From contig JAQGDQ010000257.1 in assembly GCA_030141605.1 (NCBI GenBank), positions 245,897-309,896 of the forward strand: a stretch of 64,000 bases of DNA. The letters are read 5' to 3'. Below the pieces are notes generated by a model. The model had not been told where the DNA came from. It searched no databases and saw only the letters and a list, made by a program, of their open reading frames with translations. Below, piece after piece: positions 23,401 to 36,900 of the stretch (position 1 is the first letter of the stretch; the number at the start of each line of letters is the position of its first letter). The translations under genes were made by a program, and so were the position numbers. The DNA is from Tubiluchus corallicola (taxonomy: Eukaryota > Priapulida > Priapulimorpha > Priapulimorphida > Tubiluchidae).

Positions 23401-26400
23401 CCATTTTGTAACAGGTGCGCATAACAATAAAAATTAATGCAGTAAATGATTACTTATTTATTTTATCATGATTTATTTGTCAACAGGGACTAAATTACCA
23501 AGTCGCGTTAGGATCCATGTTGATATTTTTTAACCAAACTACCTTTAAACCTGATTGAAATCTACAATCAATTACACTATTGAATGGAATTTAGGCCATG
23601 CATGTAATGGGCACTTTGCTAAAGTTTACCTGTATGCAGTAATCCTGGACTGCCGACCTAGGCTTGCTCCAGCTCTGGAAAAATCTATCCGGGAGATTTG
23701 AGATCAGGTGATCCCTTGACAGCACGTGGGCTTAATTCGCCTTGCGGGTAATGTCACGTAGACGTCAGGGTCACATCCAGCTAACACAGCTAAATCTCAT
23801 AAGTGACACTTTCGTAATAAATTTTGAGCAAACGCGTTAATTACTTAAACACCCTCTGGGTCGAAAAAATAAAACTGTTTCCTTCACAGTAAGCCGCAAG
23901 TGCTTTGCCCTGAGTTAGCTAACAGGATGAAAGACGGAATAAAGCGAGGCTAGATTAATCGGTCATGTAGGTACTGTTTAACAGACTTTCTATACGGTAG
24001 TAATTATATTTGAAGAAGCTGCATTTACACCAAATCACTTGAAAATACATGCACAAACCAAAAGGTAATGAAGTTAATTATTGGCAAAAAATCTGAAAAT
24101 AATCTAAAATATTGAAACCTAATAATAATTTGGGATACATAACAAATGTTTGATAATTGATTATTGATTTGATTTTGATGCCTCATCTGCTCCGTTTTTT
24201 TGTGAGGGTTTTCGGAGAAAAAAGGAAATTTGAACCAATCTAACGTTTATGATTATATACGTGCTACTCGTTTTGGGACGTCCTGTAGATACGTAAGGAC
24301 AGTTGCAGGTATTACATTTCTGTCACCTTCAACTTTAGCTGACATCTTGAGTTAGGTTACTTAAGGTTTATTACCGCGGGCTACATTCATTTTGAGAAAT
24401 TTGCTTGACCTTCAGTCCGGAAATGAGTATCTTTGCTCAGTTGTATACTGCAAATTTTTCAAAAAATCTACGATTCTTACAAATTGTTGATTCTGCATGA
24501 TTCACATGGTTATCAAAATGAACCACAGTAACGCATAATTAATCATTTTTACAATTAATCGTGTAATGTACAATAGTTACATACAAAATCACAACAGTTG
24601 TTAAATTTGAAATAGGATGCAAAACTTTTATAATTCCAAGCTTCTCTTGTAGCCCTTTTGCCTTATTTTTAATTTGATTCAACAAATAACTGCTTAGACA
24701 CACGTCAAAGACACATGTCAAAGCTGGTTCCTCTATACGGCGCCTGAACAATTCGATTAGGAATTGTTTTAATGAAACCTCGTGTACTTATTAGATGCAT
24801 GCATGCAGTTCATTAAGTTTAACACTTTGAACTTCTGAGTGCTTAGTGTGTAATTTGAAACACAGACTGCAACACTGAAAGCGTGTACATTGGCTTCGTG
24901 AACTATAAAGTGTTAACACATGTTTGCAAGGAATGCTCAGATTAACAATGTGGGTAACCGTGCACTTCAGTTATAGATTCACAGTTTCTTATCACACCTA
25001 TATCATTTTTCATCTTGCAGCTTTTACCTTGGCCATATTTGCAATAAAAATAACCGTATGGGCGGGTAGGTTTGACGTATGGGCGTAGCAACTCGTGTTG
25101 TTATTAAAAGCACTATATTTGCGTGAAAATTTTCTAACAGGATCCGCGTCCTGTACTGTTCGGTTAGAAAAATATATTACATCAACATTTCATGCATATA
25201 CTATATGTTACATTCATATTAGTCTGGCTAAATAAATATCTGGACTCTAAAGTCAATATAAGGAAAAATGTTATTGCCTTACGAAAAATGAAAGTTTAAA
25301 GTTTGTCCACCATCAAGGACACGTACATGTACATACAGTTTGCTAATATAAATGTTGCAACAAATGTTTTCCTTCTGGTTGTGTTAAAGGTCAAGCGAAT
25401 CAGACTAACAGACGCAAATGTCAGTGACTAAATGTAGAATTACAAAAGAATCGTCTTGAAAATTTGATGTAATCTACATTTAAAAAAATAAAGAAGTCTA
25501 GATAGAGACTCAAGACCCGATTGGTGGCCTGATACATGACCCATTTTGAAATTTTATGTAATCTACGTTTAAAAAAATAAATAAGTCTAGATAGAGACTC
25601 AAGGCCCGATTGGTAGCCTGATACATGACCCATTTTGAAACTTTATGTAATCTACGTTTAAAAAAATAAAGAAGTCTAGATAGAGACTCAAGACCCGATT
25701 GGTGGCCTGACACATGACCCATTTTGAAATTTTATTTCATTGGTAAAAACTATTTGTTTGCGCCTATTTGTACGTGGAACTGTTGAAACTATTGAATACT
25801 GATGTTTTCGGCACCAGAAAGAAAGTTTTAATATTAAACGACTGAATATCTTTTCGTTTGTTATACAAACTAAGTCGTGTTGTTATTATAGAGTGACTTT
25901 CACAAAGGTAGCTAGTCATAACTATGTGAATCATTAATTATTGTGAAAACTAACTACCATACTTTAGTTTAGAAAAAGTCAATCGATCAGCAAAACATTC
26001 CAAAACAGTTGCTCGAAAAACAGCTGTGACTCAGATGAAGTTACTAAATTAACTGAATATTATAGCAAAGTTACTAAATTAACTGAATATTATATCAAAG
26101 TAACATGATTAGCTTTCTTAGTAGCAAAAAACTTGGCATCGAAGTGGTCATTATCTTATTCTCGGTTGAAGTTGAGCTTTTAAACAATTTTTGTGGATCC
26201 AGGCAAGTTCTCGCCACGGACATCCATTTAATGTCGTAGACACGGAGCTGCAGGTTGTTTCTATGGTAACGGAAAATTTTCAAATTGTCTTATTTGGCTC
26301 CCCTGACGATTATTAATGCTCATTTGGATCTTTCCGGATACTAAAGCCGGCAATAAATTGAAAAGAAAAAAGGAAGCGGCCGTGTGAAATATTGATTAAT

Positions 26401-27764
26401 CTCTGAACGATGAACTGGAACAAGTTGAGAGAGGACGGGGGGGGGGGGGGTACTTACACGTCGTTCATTTTCCCAAGCTTACAAATAAGAGGTGAACTTA
26501 GAAAGTTGCTACACTGTATGTACAACGTTGTGCAATCGCGCAGCATGGAAATATATGCACTCACAGCTAACAAACTTACGTTGCACTAAGCGACAAATTG
26601 ACGTACTCCGTTGAATATACTGTCAGAAAATTAGTTAATTAAAATTAGTTTTCTTTTATTATCATTTCCTCTGAATCTGACGTTGCATAGTGATAGAAAA
26701 TCTCGAAACTAATGTTCCTTCAAATGGCAACAATATAATTTTAGTAGCTGTAAAACACACTCTAGCTTGTTAACTTTATTTTAAATTCAGGAGTGGTTAA
26801 GTATTTAAAAAATAATTGTTTATTTTTTTTAATATTAATTGGCTTCTTAATTGCTGCCATTAATGCCATTTTTCCTGTGCCATTTTCACTAGTGCCATTT
26901 TTACCGTAATTAGTTACGTGGCATAACTTTTTTTTTATTAATGTAATTTACATTATCATGCAGACATTTTAAAATTTACAATGCATATGTATTGTTCACG
27001 GCACAGTAAAATTTGTGCTGTAATTATTCAATTACTCTCAATTTATCTTGTATTCATAGTCACAACAAGAACTGATCGATTCATTAAAACTTGTAACTGT
27101 GCTAAAAGATGAGAAACTTCAAAGAGTTGGCTGAATTGCCGACTGTTTTCCGTCAAATCTGTAAAAAACGTTAAAGTGCTAGTCGAGAAGTCAAGAACGT
27201 TAATCGCCAATCGCGTTAGAACTCAGAACTAGAACTGTTTCTGATTTTTGTCCAGAAATTCGCGGTTTAAGAATACTTCATAAATGTACAGTTTATTGCA
27301 TGGCCTTTATTGTAAGCATGCCTGTCAATTGAAAAGTAGTTAACTAAGCCTTTAAATGTACTCTCTTTCACCTAAGCGTCCGTTGTTTTTCGTTTAGAAC
27401 ATCGTTTGGTTTTAAATCCTGTCAACTAATAATTCTGTGGCTTCCCTGGAAGTGCTGAGGTCAACTTCAAACTCATGCGTTATTCATTGCTTTTAGTAAT
27501 AACTGAAGTAGGTTTGCGGCATATAGCGAAGCTAAACAGAACCCGTGTATGGGTCGAGTACACTCATTACACTTTCATGAACGAATCTACTTTATGTGAA
27601 GTGCTAAACGCAAGCTGCTGTAAAAGCAGCTTGATGCATCAACAAATTCACATTGACGATATCATGCATGATAAAAATTACAACCACCTTCATACTCCTC
27701 CTCCCCCTCTCTCTTTCTTTCTCACTCCCCCTCTCTCTTTCCCTCTCTCCTTCCCCTCTCTCTT

Positions 27765-27840
<76 letters not shown>

Positions 27841-27852
27841 CTCTCCTCTCTC

Positions 27853-27943
<91 letters not shown>

Positions 27944-30900
27944 CTAAAATATCCCGTTGCGCATTTCAAAACGGACCTTCAGTTCATTTGGAAATTAACA
28001 TTATTGACATTTTACCCTTAAATAAAAGTGTTTATCTCGAAAAATCATTGGCAGACTCGATACGCGCCTGTACACACACTGAACTTAAACGAGTTTGCAT
28101 ACTGAGCCTTATCGCTAAACTAAATGTGGGTATTTTATATGTATTTTGGAAGGAAAACGCCAATTACATGTATATCATTAATTTCTATTCGACTGAGTGA
28201 CTCTATAGGTCCCCATCCATTGCATTTTATCACAGACCTAGCGCGCGCGCGCATTCATTTGGGAAAAACTGGCCAGGTTATTATGCTTTATTGCTTGGAA
28301 AAACGCCCATCAAATCCATTTCTTCACAGGCTGTTGAACGCTAAGTGTTCTTTCTTCACAAGCTATTCTAAAGAATGTAAGACCACCTATTGTGAGAGAC
28401 GTCGCGCAAAACGCCATAATGATTTTTACTGCTGCCTCTGTGGTCGTAATATGCAGACTTTATGAATAGGAGCGTAAAACTGCAGCGAAATTTCTGGCCA
28501 TTTAGCAGTAAATCCATGACTTTAGTCACTTGATTACATAAAGGTAGCCCCAGCATGCAAATCTTAACTGCAGAACTGTGTAAAGGTTAAAGAGTTTAAA
28601 AATAGGTTTAATAATCATTAATAAAACACTCAAGCAAAATGACATTTTCTTTATTGAAGGAACAATACTCGGATGTATGCGATACGCATGAGTGTCTTAA
28701 ATTTTTTTGTAATCTTGTATGTACAGTCTACATCAATGTCACGTGACGGCTCGTATGCATATTTGGCCGCAAGTTATTCTGACATTCAGTAACCATCAAT
28801 ATCTGTGGGCTAGTCGCAGAGAAAAGGAGTTTTGGATTCTTAGTGGAACTGGGGGAAAATATAATTCGCAACAAAAAAATCTTTCGGAAGCCTCGAGTGT
28901 CTGATCCAGCTTTTCCATCATACCAATTCAATTCAATACATACAATGTACATTGGCAAAGCAATACACGTTAGATACTACATAAACCGGCTGTGTAATTC
29001 TACCAAACAAGGCAGAAAACAGTTTAAATTTGCAATTATAGACATACTCTTTGTTTTACAGTTATAGGTGTAATAAAATGTGTTGTAAACAGGAGTTTTG
29101 CAGTCCTGTGAGTGCTTGCTTTATGCTGGTACACTTGCTTCTGAATTATTTATCCTGTTGTTACAAAAAAGAGGAAACCCAGCAGGAGTGCTTTGCGGCT
29201 TGTTTAATGTCCAGCTTCTCTTATTGTCCGGGAGCCCAGGCGATTTACTTAATGAATGCAAAAGGTCATATTTATTTGACCTGATGCGAAAAACCCGATG
29301 TTTTGTGTCCAAAAGTGGATTGCTGGTTGGTCAAAGCTGTGTCTTGATTGCAGTAATCGCATTTTTGCAATTGAAAGTTCTTAAAATTTTTATCTGCAGA
29401 ATGGAATAAAATTGTGCGACAAGAACAACTACAGAAGACACTGTTTCCGGATGTTAGCCAAGGATAGGCCTATCCTCTGCAACACGTGTTGCTACAATCA
29501 GTGTACAATCAGTGAAGATCCGAGCCATTTATGTAGCTTTTGGTTCCTTCACATTGTCTGCTTTTCCCGATTTCTAGCACTCTCCCGCAGGTCAAATTTT
29601 AAAAAAATTATGTAATGTAATACGTGTTATGTTAGTTTTGTAATGTGAAATGTATAAAAAGTGTAAATGTAATGAGTGAAATTTATGTACTGTAAAGCGT
29701 ATTTCTGTTAATTGTGTTATGTCAAATGTATATATAGTGTAAAATATGTCATGTAAAATTTAATGTACTTTTGTAATATTGTTTTGTAAAAATATTTTAA
29801 TATGGTGTTTGTAAATATGTCCATTTATTTTATATAATTAGGCCTTAGTTTTGCACTTTTTTGCACTGGACGCATTTGTCTTGAACAGTGTTGTTATCTT
29901 AACATTTTACTTAAGGCTTACTCAATTTTATTATAATGAGTGAACCATTTTAATGACAAATAAAGAATTAATATATACATATATATATATATATGTATAT
30001 ATTAATTCTTTATTTGTCATTAAAATAATATATATATATATAGGTCAAAAATCAGAGTTATACTAAAGTATGGAGTAGGTCGCTAGGTAATCTGTCTCTT
30101 TAATGAGAGCTGTCTGTATAGTTTACGAAGGCACTTATATAAGCTATTATGTTTCAGAGAATACCGCAGAAACAAGCAAATATCAAGCTAGATTTTGACG
30201 AGCATGCTTACGTCATGGCTGAGAGTAAAAACAATGATGGCGACCCCTACCAGCAACATGCGTTTAACCAGATTGCTAGTAACAAACTACGTAGTAATCG
30301 CAGCATTCCAGACTCCAGGCACCCATTGTAAGTATACTTATCAGTGGATTATAAAGGTTTTATTAAAAGGAAAAACATCCATGTACAAAAATTGTTCATA
30401 ATAAATATAATTATGGAAAGGAAAGATGTATTGAAGCATGTTCGTGTTGTAACTGATATAATTATGTATTTTTTATGCATATGTATTGCTTAGTGGCCAC
30501 TTAAAGTAAGGAGCTGTGTTTGATTAGAAAGTAGAATTGTGAATACAGGTTCAAAAACAGCGTTTGTACTATGAATTTGTTAGTGATAGAAGGTTGGCTT
30601 AATAATTCTTCTTGAGACAAATGAAATTGTGATGGAAATAATTTTCAAGGAAAAAACGGATTTGAGTGACACCCGTTTTGGGCTTTTGCTATAATTACTT
30701 TGTTACTTGCATTTCTTTAAATTGCTTCTCATGTCTATATTGACTGACTTATCGTCTTATCCTTTCAATTATTTTTTAACTTGTAAACGTGCGAGTTAAT
30801 CCCGCGTGAACTCTAGCTTACTGATGAGGTTGCTAAGCAGCTTTGATTCATAAAGAAAAGCTGATTTAGCGGAAATAATCTCTTCAGTCGCCAACCAAAT

Positions 30901-33900
30901 TACATTAACATGGACGCGCAGTTGAGAATGAAGCAACGTAAAATGCGTGCACAGCGCTAAAATTTATAAACATGGAATCATTAATCGTTTGAATTAGATT
31001 TGATCATAGTTATATGCATGTCACTATGCCAAAAAGCAAATTTGTATGCTACTGCTTTTCAGTTTTTTTTTGTAATTTAATAAATGAAATTTTCCAGTAA
31101 TTTTTTAAATCCTCCTCGTTTTTGTTTTTCTCATTCAGCTGTTCTTACGAGCAATTATAAGCTTCATGAATTGCTGAAGTAGTATAATCATCAATAGACT
31201 ACGGCCATATCAGGTTGAAAACACCGGTTCTCGTCTGATCACCGAAGTTAAGCAACGTAGAGCCTGGTTAGTACTTGGATGGGTGACCGCCTAAGAATGC
31301 CAGGTGCTGTAGGCTTGCGGGATGCCCACACTGTATCTCGACACAAGGCGGAGGAGCTGCACAAGCAGCCAACGGCTAGAGGGCGGAGGAGGTCAGGTGA
31401 CCCAACGGCCATGTGTAGAGGAGTAAACCTTCCAAATCAGGAGTGGAGCTCCGAAGGCGGACCAGTGCAGCATGCTCACTGACTCCGGCAGCTCCTGCAG
31501 CCAACTATCGCTCCGCTTTCCTTTGGACTACACCAGGGAGGAAGAGAGGGGGCTCCTGTTGTTTGGGCAACTCAGAATCTCCATACACCTTGCCCAGACG
31601 TGCGCCCTGGAGACGTTCAAGGATCGCACTGCTCAGCCACAGTCGACGCTGCAGCTCCATCAATGTGATCAATAACTGACTCTCTTGGCGCACACTCCAT
31701 TGTCTTCCGAGACAGAAGGATACCAACCATAATCATCAATAGATACTAATTGTTATCACTATACCCGTTAATTTGAAGTAAATTATGCAATGAGGTACAT
31801 TGTATATATGTAAAATGTAGTTACTATACTATACTACTGATGTGAAATAAATAAATTGAAATTAAATTGAAATTGAAAAATCAGTTTTTAAACCTTACTC
31901 TTGAAGACTGTATTATTTTACCGAAGTCTCTGTGTGTGATTTGCATGCGTTTGTGATGGCGGTTTTGCTAACTCCGCAAATTACAGTTGACTATGATATA
32001 GTTTGCGTGCAACGTGATCATGTTTTTCCAGCGCAAATTTGCGTGATTGTGCAGATGTTTTTCGAGTAATTAAACACGTCAAGTTTTACTAGAGTGTATT
32101 ATAAGTTTTGCTTATTCTCAAAACACTATGCCACTCTACTAACGCTTAATAACATAATGCATGTTAATTACCTGACGGATATTTGGCCGACAGATAGGTT
32201 TGCGGCCTCCTGTTCTTAATACTGTGTACACGCTATCTCGGATATTCTGGTTGGTACAGGGTGGTACATAACTTGTTGTTGGTGGGGGTAAAAAACAAGA
32301 AACAATAACAGCGATGTTTCAATACATCGAACCAGTACAAATGGAATTGCGGAGGTTCTCTCAGAACTTGTAATCTTGAGTGATATAACTACTGGTATTC
32401 AAAGAAACCGGTAATTAGATTTAATAATCTCTGGTACTTTTTGCATACGTTTCATAAGTTTGTCTTGGGAGTTACTCTTTCTCCCAACTGGTACTTGGAA
32501 AAGAAACTTTTGGAATATTTGCGAATTGCGAAAGGTCCTCACAGGCCTTGAAAACTTACATCTTATATCTTTTGAGTCCTTTTTCCCACAAGATTGCAGG
32601 TATTGTGAATTTGTGTTTAGGGTTGTTTGGGTACGTTAAAATATTCTTTGTGGTTGTTTGTTGTTTGCGTTATCTTTTCATCTACATCAAAGTTTGTTTA
32701 CCAGTTTGTATTATATTGCTGTAGAATTTAGGGGACTAGTTCTGATAGGTAATCATTTTATCTCCAGAATACGATGTCTCTAGTGCTGTGTTATGTACGT
32801 ATTAAATGACACTGTGTAAAAGCGGGTGTCTTGGTGTATGAATATCATATGACTTCTACTTCGACATTTTCATTCAGGTGTAGAACAGCCATGTACGACG
32901 AGGAACTGCCACCAACATCAGTCATCATCACCTTCCATAATGAAGCCAGATCGACTCTACTGAGAACTGTGATCAGGTGATTCTGAATGATATACATTAC
33001 GTCTACCTGCCTATGGTATAGTTAGGTTTGTGTGGTCATGCCTCGTAGTACAGGTCTTGCGTTATAGTTCTTCTAATTTTTGAACAGTAGAGTAAAAAAT
33101 TTAGTAACCCAGATTTCTCAAAAGTCCCTCATTGTTTTCAAAAATTTAATAAAATACCAATTACAAGAAGCCATATGATAATTTGGCTGCTGGGTCTGTA
33201 ATTTCATGAGAATTTTGGTGCATATAATTTGGCTTCATTACCTATCCAAGGGTTTTATACCTAGGTATGCGATTTTACAAGTCAGCAGCAGAAAAAAACT
33301 GCAAAACTTCAAATGTAGTCTCTAATATCTAATGCAAATTTCCTTGCGTTGAGAATTCAATGCCTAACGTTGATTTTTTGGTTCACAATAGGGTACTACC
33401 AATAAGGTATGCCTGTCGATAAGACTGTTGACTTTAGTTTTTTAATGCAGTTAAGATGTTCAAATTCCATTTTGTATGTGTATGCAGAGAACACAAATCA
33501 TAATTATGTAAGGTTGTGTTTATCAGAAAGTATTATACTGTATGTAATCTTTGTAATGAAGCAACTTATATAGTAGTAATTTGATTTTGTTGCAGTGTTC
33601 TTAACAGAAGTCCTTCGGAACTCATCAATGAAATCATACTAGTAGACGACTTTAGTGATTCACGTAAGCTAACTTCCAATGTGTTCTTATCTGCATTAAA
33701 CTTGGATATTATGCTCTGGGTCAGTTTTAAATGTCATTAATTTAGTTAACAGCCTCTCATTGCATGTTATGCAACTTGAAGAATAGAACCAACCTGGAAT
33801 TTGTAAGTAGAAATAGGTTATTTGGCACCAGGTCCTGTGTCTACAAGAGAAAACTAATAAAAACTAAATCAATATTACAATCTAAAATAGATTTTTAAAA

Positions 33901-36900
33901 CAAAAGAATAGATTTTATTTTTACTTGCAACCTCTAAGGTGGTATGCATTATTTCATGTTAATTTTCCTTTCTTATCGATGTTGCAGTGTGGTAGCATAT
34001 CGCAGTTTAGCGATCATATTAGCTAAATTAAAATGAAGGCTGAACTAATGTGAAATAAATATAATTTATGCAAATTGCACATTTTTAGCATCGGATGGTG
34101 AGTTGCTAACTTCACTTCCAAAGGTAAAACTGTTGAGGAACCAGAAGAGAGAGGGCCTGATTAGATCACGCGTGAAGGGTGCTGATTTTGCCAGCTCTGG
34201 CATTCTGACATTTCTGGATAGTCACTGCGAGGCGAACATTGACTGGCTAGAACCACTGCTGCAGCGAGTAAAAGAGGTAACACTTAGAAATTCAACAAAA
34301 ATGTGTTTTTGTGGATCTTGAACAGATTCTTGCATAAAATTCTATAGTAATCTTTCCTATTCCAAATTTGTGATATTAGGCAAAAAAGTAACTATATTTC
34401 AGCTATAATTATATCATTTATTATCAGAGGCATTTTAACCAATAGGCTAACTAAGCTGAAGTTTGAGGAGCGTCACATTTTAGAAAATTCGTATTCTCCT
34501 CGGAAAATGTGAACGCTTTCATAGTCATGTAAAGGGCACATTTTATAACACACCACAGGCAGTTACTGAGCGAGGCTTCTATATAAGTGTCACATATAGA
34601 TGCATGGTATTACACAGCAAAGCAGTTGTGCAGCCTACTTGAATATAAGCGCTATGTAAATGCATGTAATTAATAATGACGACGTAGAAACTAGGTTAAT
34701 AGTGTTTCTAATACACCACAAGTAATTGTTCGATCTGCGTATTACATAAGCAACCATAAATTCACAACACAGATAGATAAGTGGGACAAAACTATCAGCC
34801 TAGGGTGTTGTAAAGTCTTGATACGCCCTTGTTTATTATCAGTCGACTAAAAAATATTTATATTATGTGTAAAGGGATGAGTTGAAAGATTCTTTCTTAA
34901 GATGCTCTGCATAATGTTTCTAAACTTCATTTGTCGTCCATCTTGTGGATACGGTGACTTCACTTTATTTACTAGAGCTTATACATTTTTTATTTCTTTT
35001 TTGTTTCAGTCTCCACAGTCTATTGTCACTCCAGTAATCGATGTAATTAGTGATGACAGTTTTCAATACTTTTCATCCTCATCCACTCTTAGAGGAGGTA
35101 GGCATCTTATTATTAAAGATGATCAAATCAATTTTATTTATCCCCAACATAAAAAACTAACATATTACTATACAAATATAAACCATCTAAATGGGAAGGT
35201 GTGGCGAAAAACATGACATTATCGGGTCAGCCACCCCAAGCACTCTATTAAAGATATTCTAGATACTTTATTAAAGATACTCTATACAAATATACTGTAT
35301 TAAAAATAATTATTTAAAGATTTTCTTAAAAAACCCTCGATACCAAAGAATCGGCATCAAAGAGAAGATAAGTAAGTACAGTTATGTGAAAAGAATAAAA
35401 GCTAAAATAATTATTATCTTTTCAGGATTTGACTGGAGCTTGCATTTCCAGTGGGAGCCAATACCACCTCGAGTGAAAAAGCGAATCCTCTCACCAGTAG
35501 ACATTATCAAGTAAGTCTAACAACAAAATCGTGGATAATTTCTAACAGCGCAAATCTGGCTTTCATGCATTTTGCTTGACTCACAAACTGGTTGACTTTT
35601 AATCCGTTTTCACTTCTAGTTTTCGTTCACATGAAACTTGTTCTATCACATTTCCTGCCAAAGGCGTTTTATGCAATTGAATGACTTTGTTGTCATATCC
35701 GGCAACGAAAGTTGTTAATTAAATTATCGATTTACCTGTTTCAGAACACCTGTGATATCTGGAGGCTTGTTTGTGATCAACAGGACGTGGTGGGAACGAC
35801 TGGGAAAATACGATCAGAATTTAGATGTTTGGGGTGCTGAAAATTTTGGTACGTACTCATTCTGTATGCAGTATCGGATTTACTGCACTTGCATACAAAG
35901 TACAAAAAAGTGTACGGTTGATCTGATTTGTTAGAAACTGTTCAAAGACGCTCATTGAAAATAATTTTTGGAAATTAAAACTATGTAAATGCTCTAATTT
36001 CGGCTAATTTGCAACTTGTATAACTGTTGCAAAAATTTTTGTCAAAAGTTATTCTCAATTCAAAATCCTAGTAATATAATACACACTCTATTGCCAGGTG
36101 CCCATACTCATAGATATAGTACTCGCAACCATCCGAAATACCCCTTACCTTGATGCTTCACGGAGATAATCATATTCAAGAACAGTTTTATCTTCATACG
36201 GTTTATTTAATTTCCAAACATAAGCTTGCATTCATTTTAACTTATATCGTTCATGTATCTTGTAACAGTGTAATAATGCTTGTTGCTGTATGTCTATTTG
36301 TCTATTTTTTAAGAAAATTTAAATTTTGTAATTTTATACGGTGTTGTAATTTGACCTTTCTGGTTGTAATGATAAATAAACTTACGTATAAAAAGAAAGC
36401 TTGCTTCTTGGTTGATTTTAGCTATTATTTATTACAGAGATATCATTCAAGGCGTGGATGTGTGGCGGGAGTTTGGAAATCATTCCTTGCAGCCGCGTGG
36501 GTCACGTATTTCGCAAATTCCATCCCTATACATTCCCTGAAGGCAATGCAGCAACATACATTAGGTATGACTTCTCAGTTAAACATATTGCTAATTGAGC
36601 AACAAGCTCAGAATTTGCTTCTAAATATAGTGTATATATATAATATATATATATATACGGCATATAAAAAAATGTAAACTGACTCTCTGAAGTATTATGC
36701 TTGAAATAATGAAAACTGCTTGGTCATAGTTAAATTGAAAGCATGTACTAGATTGCAGCCTATTTTACTAATTAATGGCATGCGTGATATTCAATTTGAA
36801 AAAGGTCACCGATTCAAATGCTAATCAGGCTTAATAACGCATGACTTCATAAGACTATTGTCCATCAAGCAGCGAACCTAAGCGGCTAAATTGCACATTG

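Larger units (their letters stand above)
4928..30157 (+). other. GALNT intron 1, 25 kb, repeat-rich
   Basis: A GT-AG intron that contains the minisatellite, tandem arrays, transposon fragments, 5S SINE copy 1, microsatellites and the palindrome annotated separately. The stretches 4928-7173, 7381-9868, 11390-13409, 15860-18948, 19505-20258, 20490-21444, 23104-25453 and 28000-29600 show no gene that I recognise. A GC-richer island at about 7930-8130 and another at 5990-6190 could be old transposon pieces but carry no motif I can name. Confidence 0.8.

Noticed and set aside
27475-28200. Open frame of about 240 codons across the (CT)n array
   Set aside because: Most of it is a Ser/Leu artefact of the microsatellite; the flanks show no family resemblance or exon signals.
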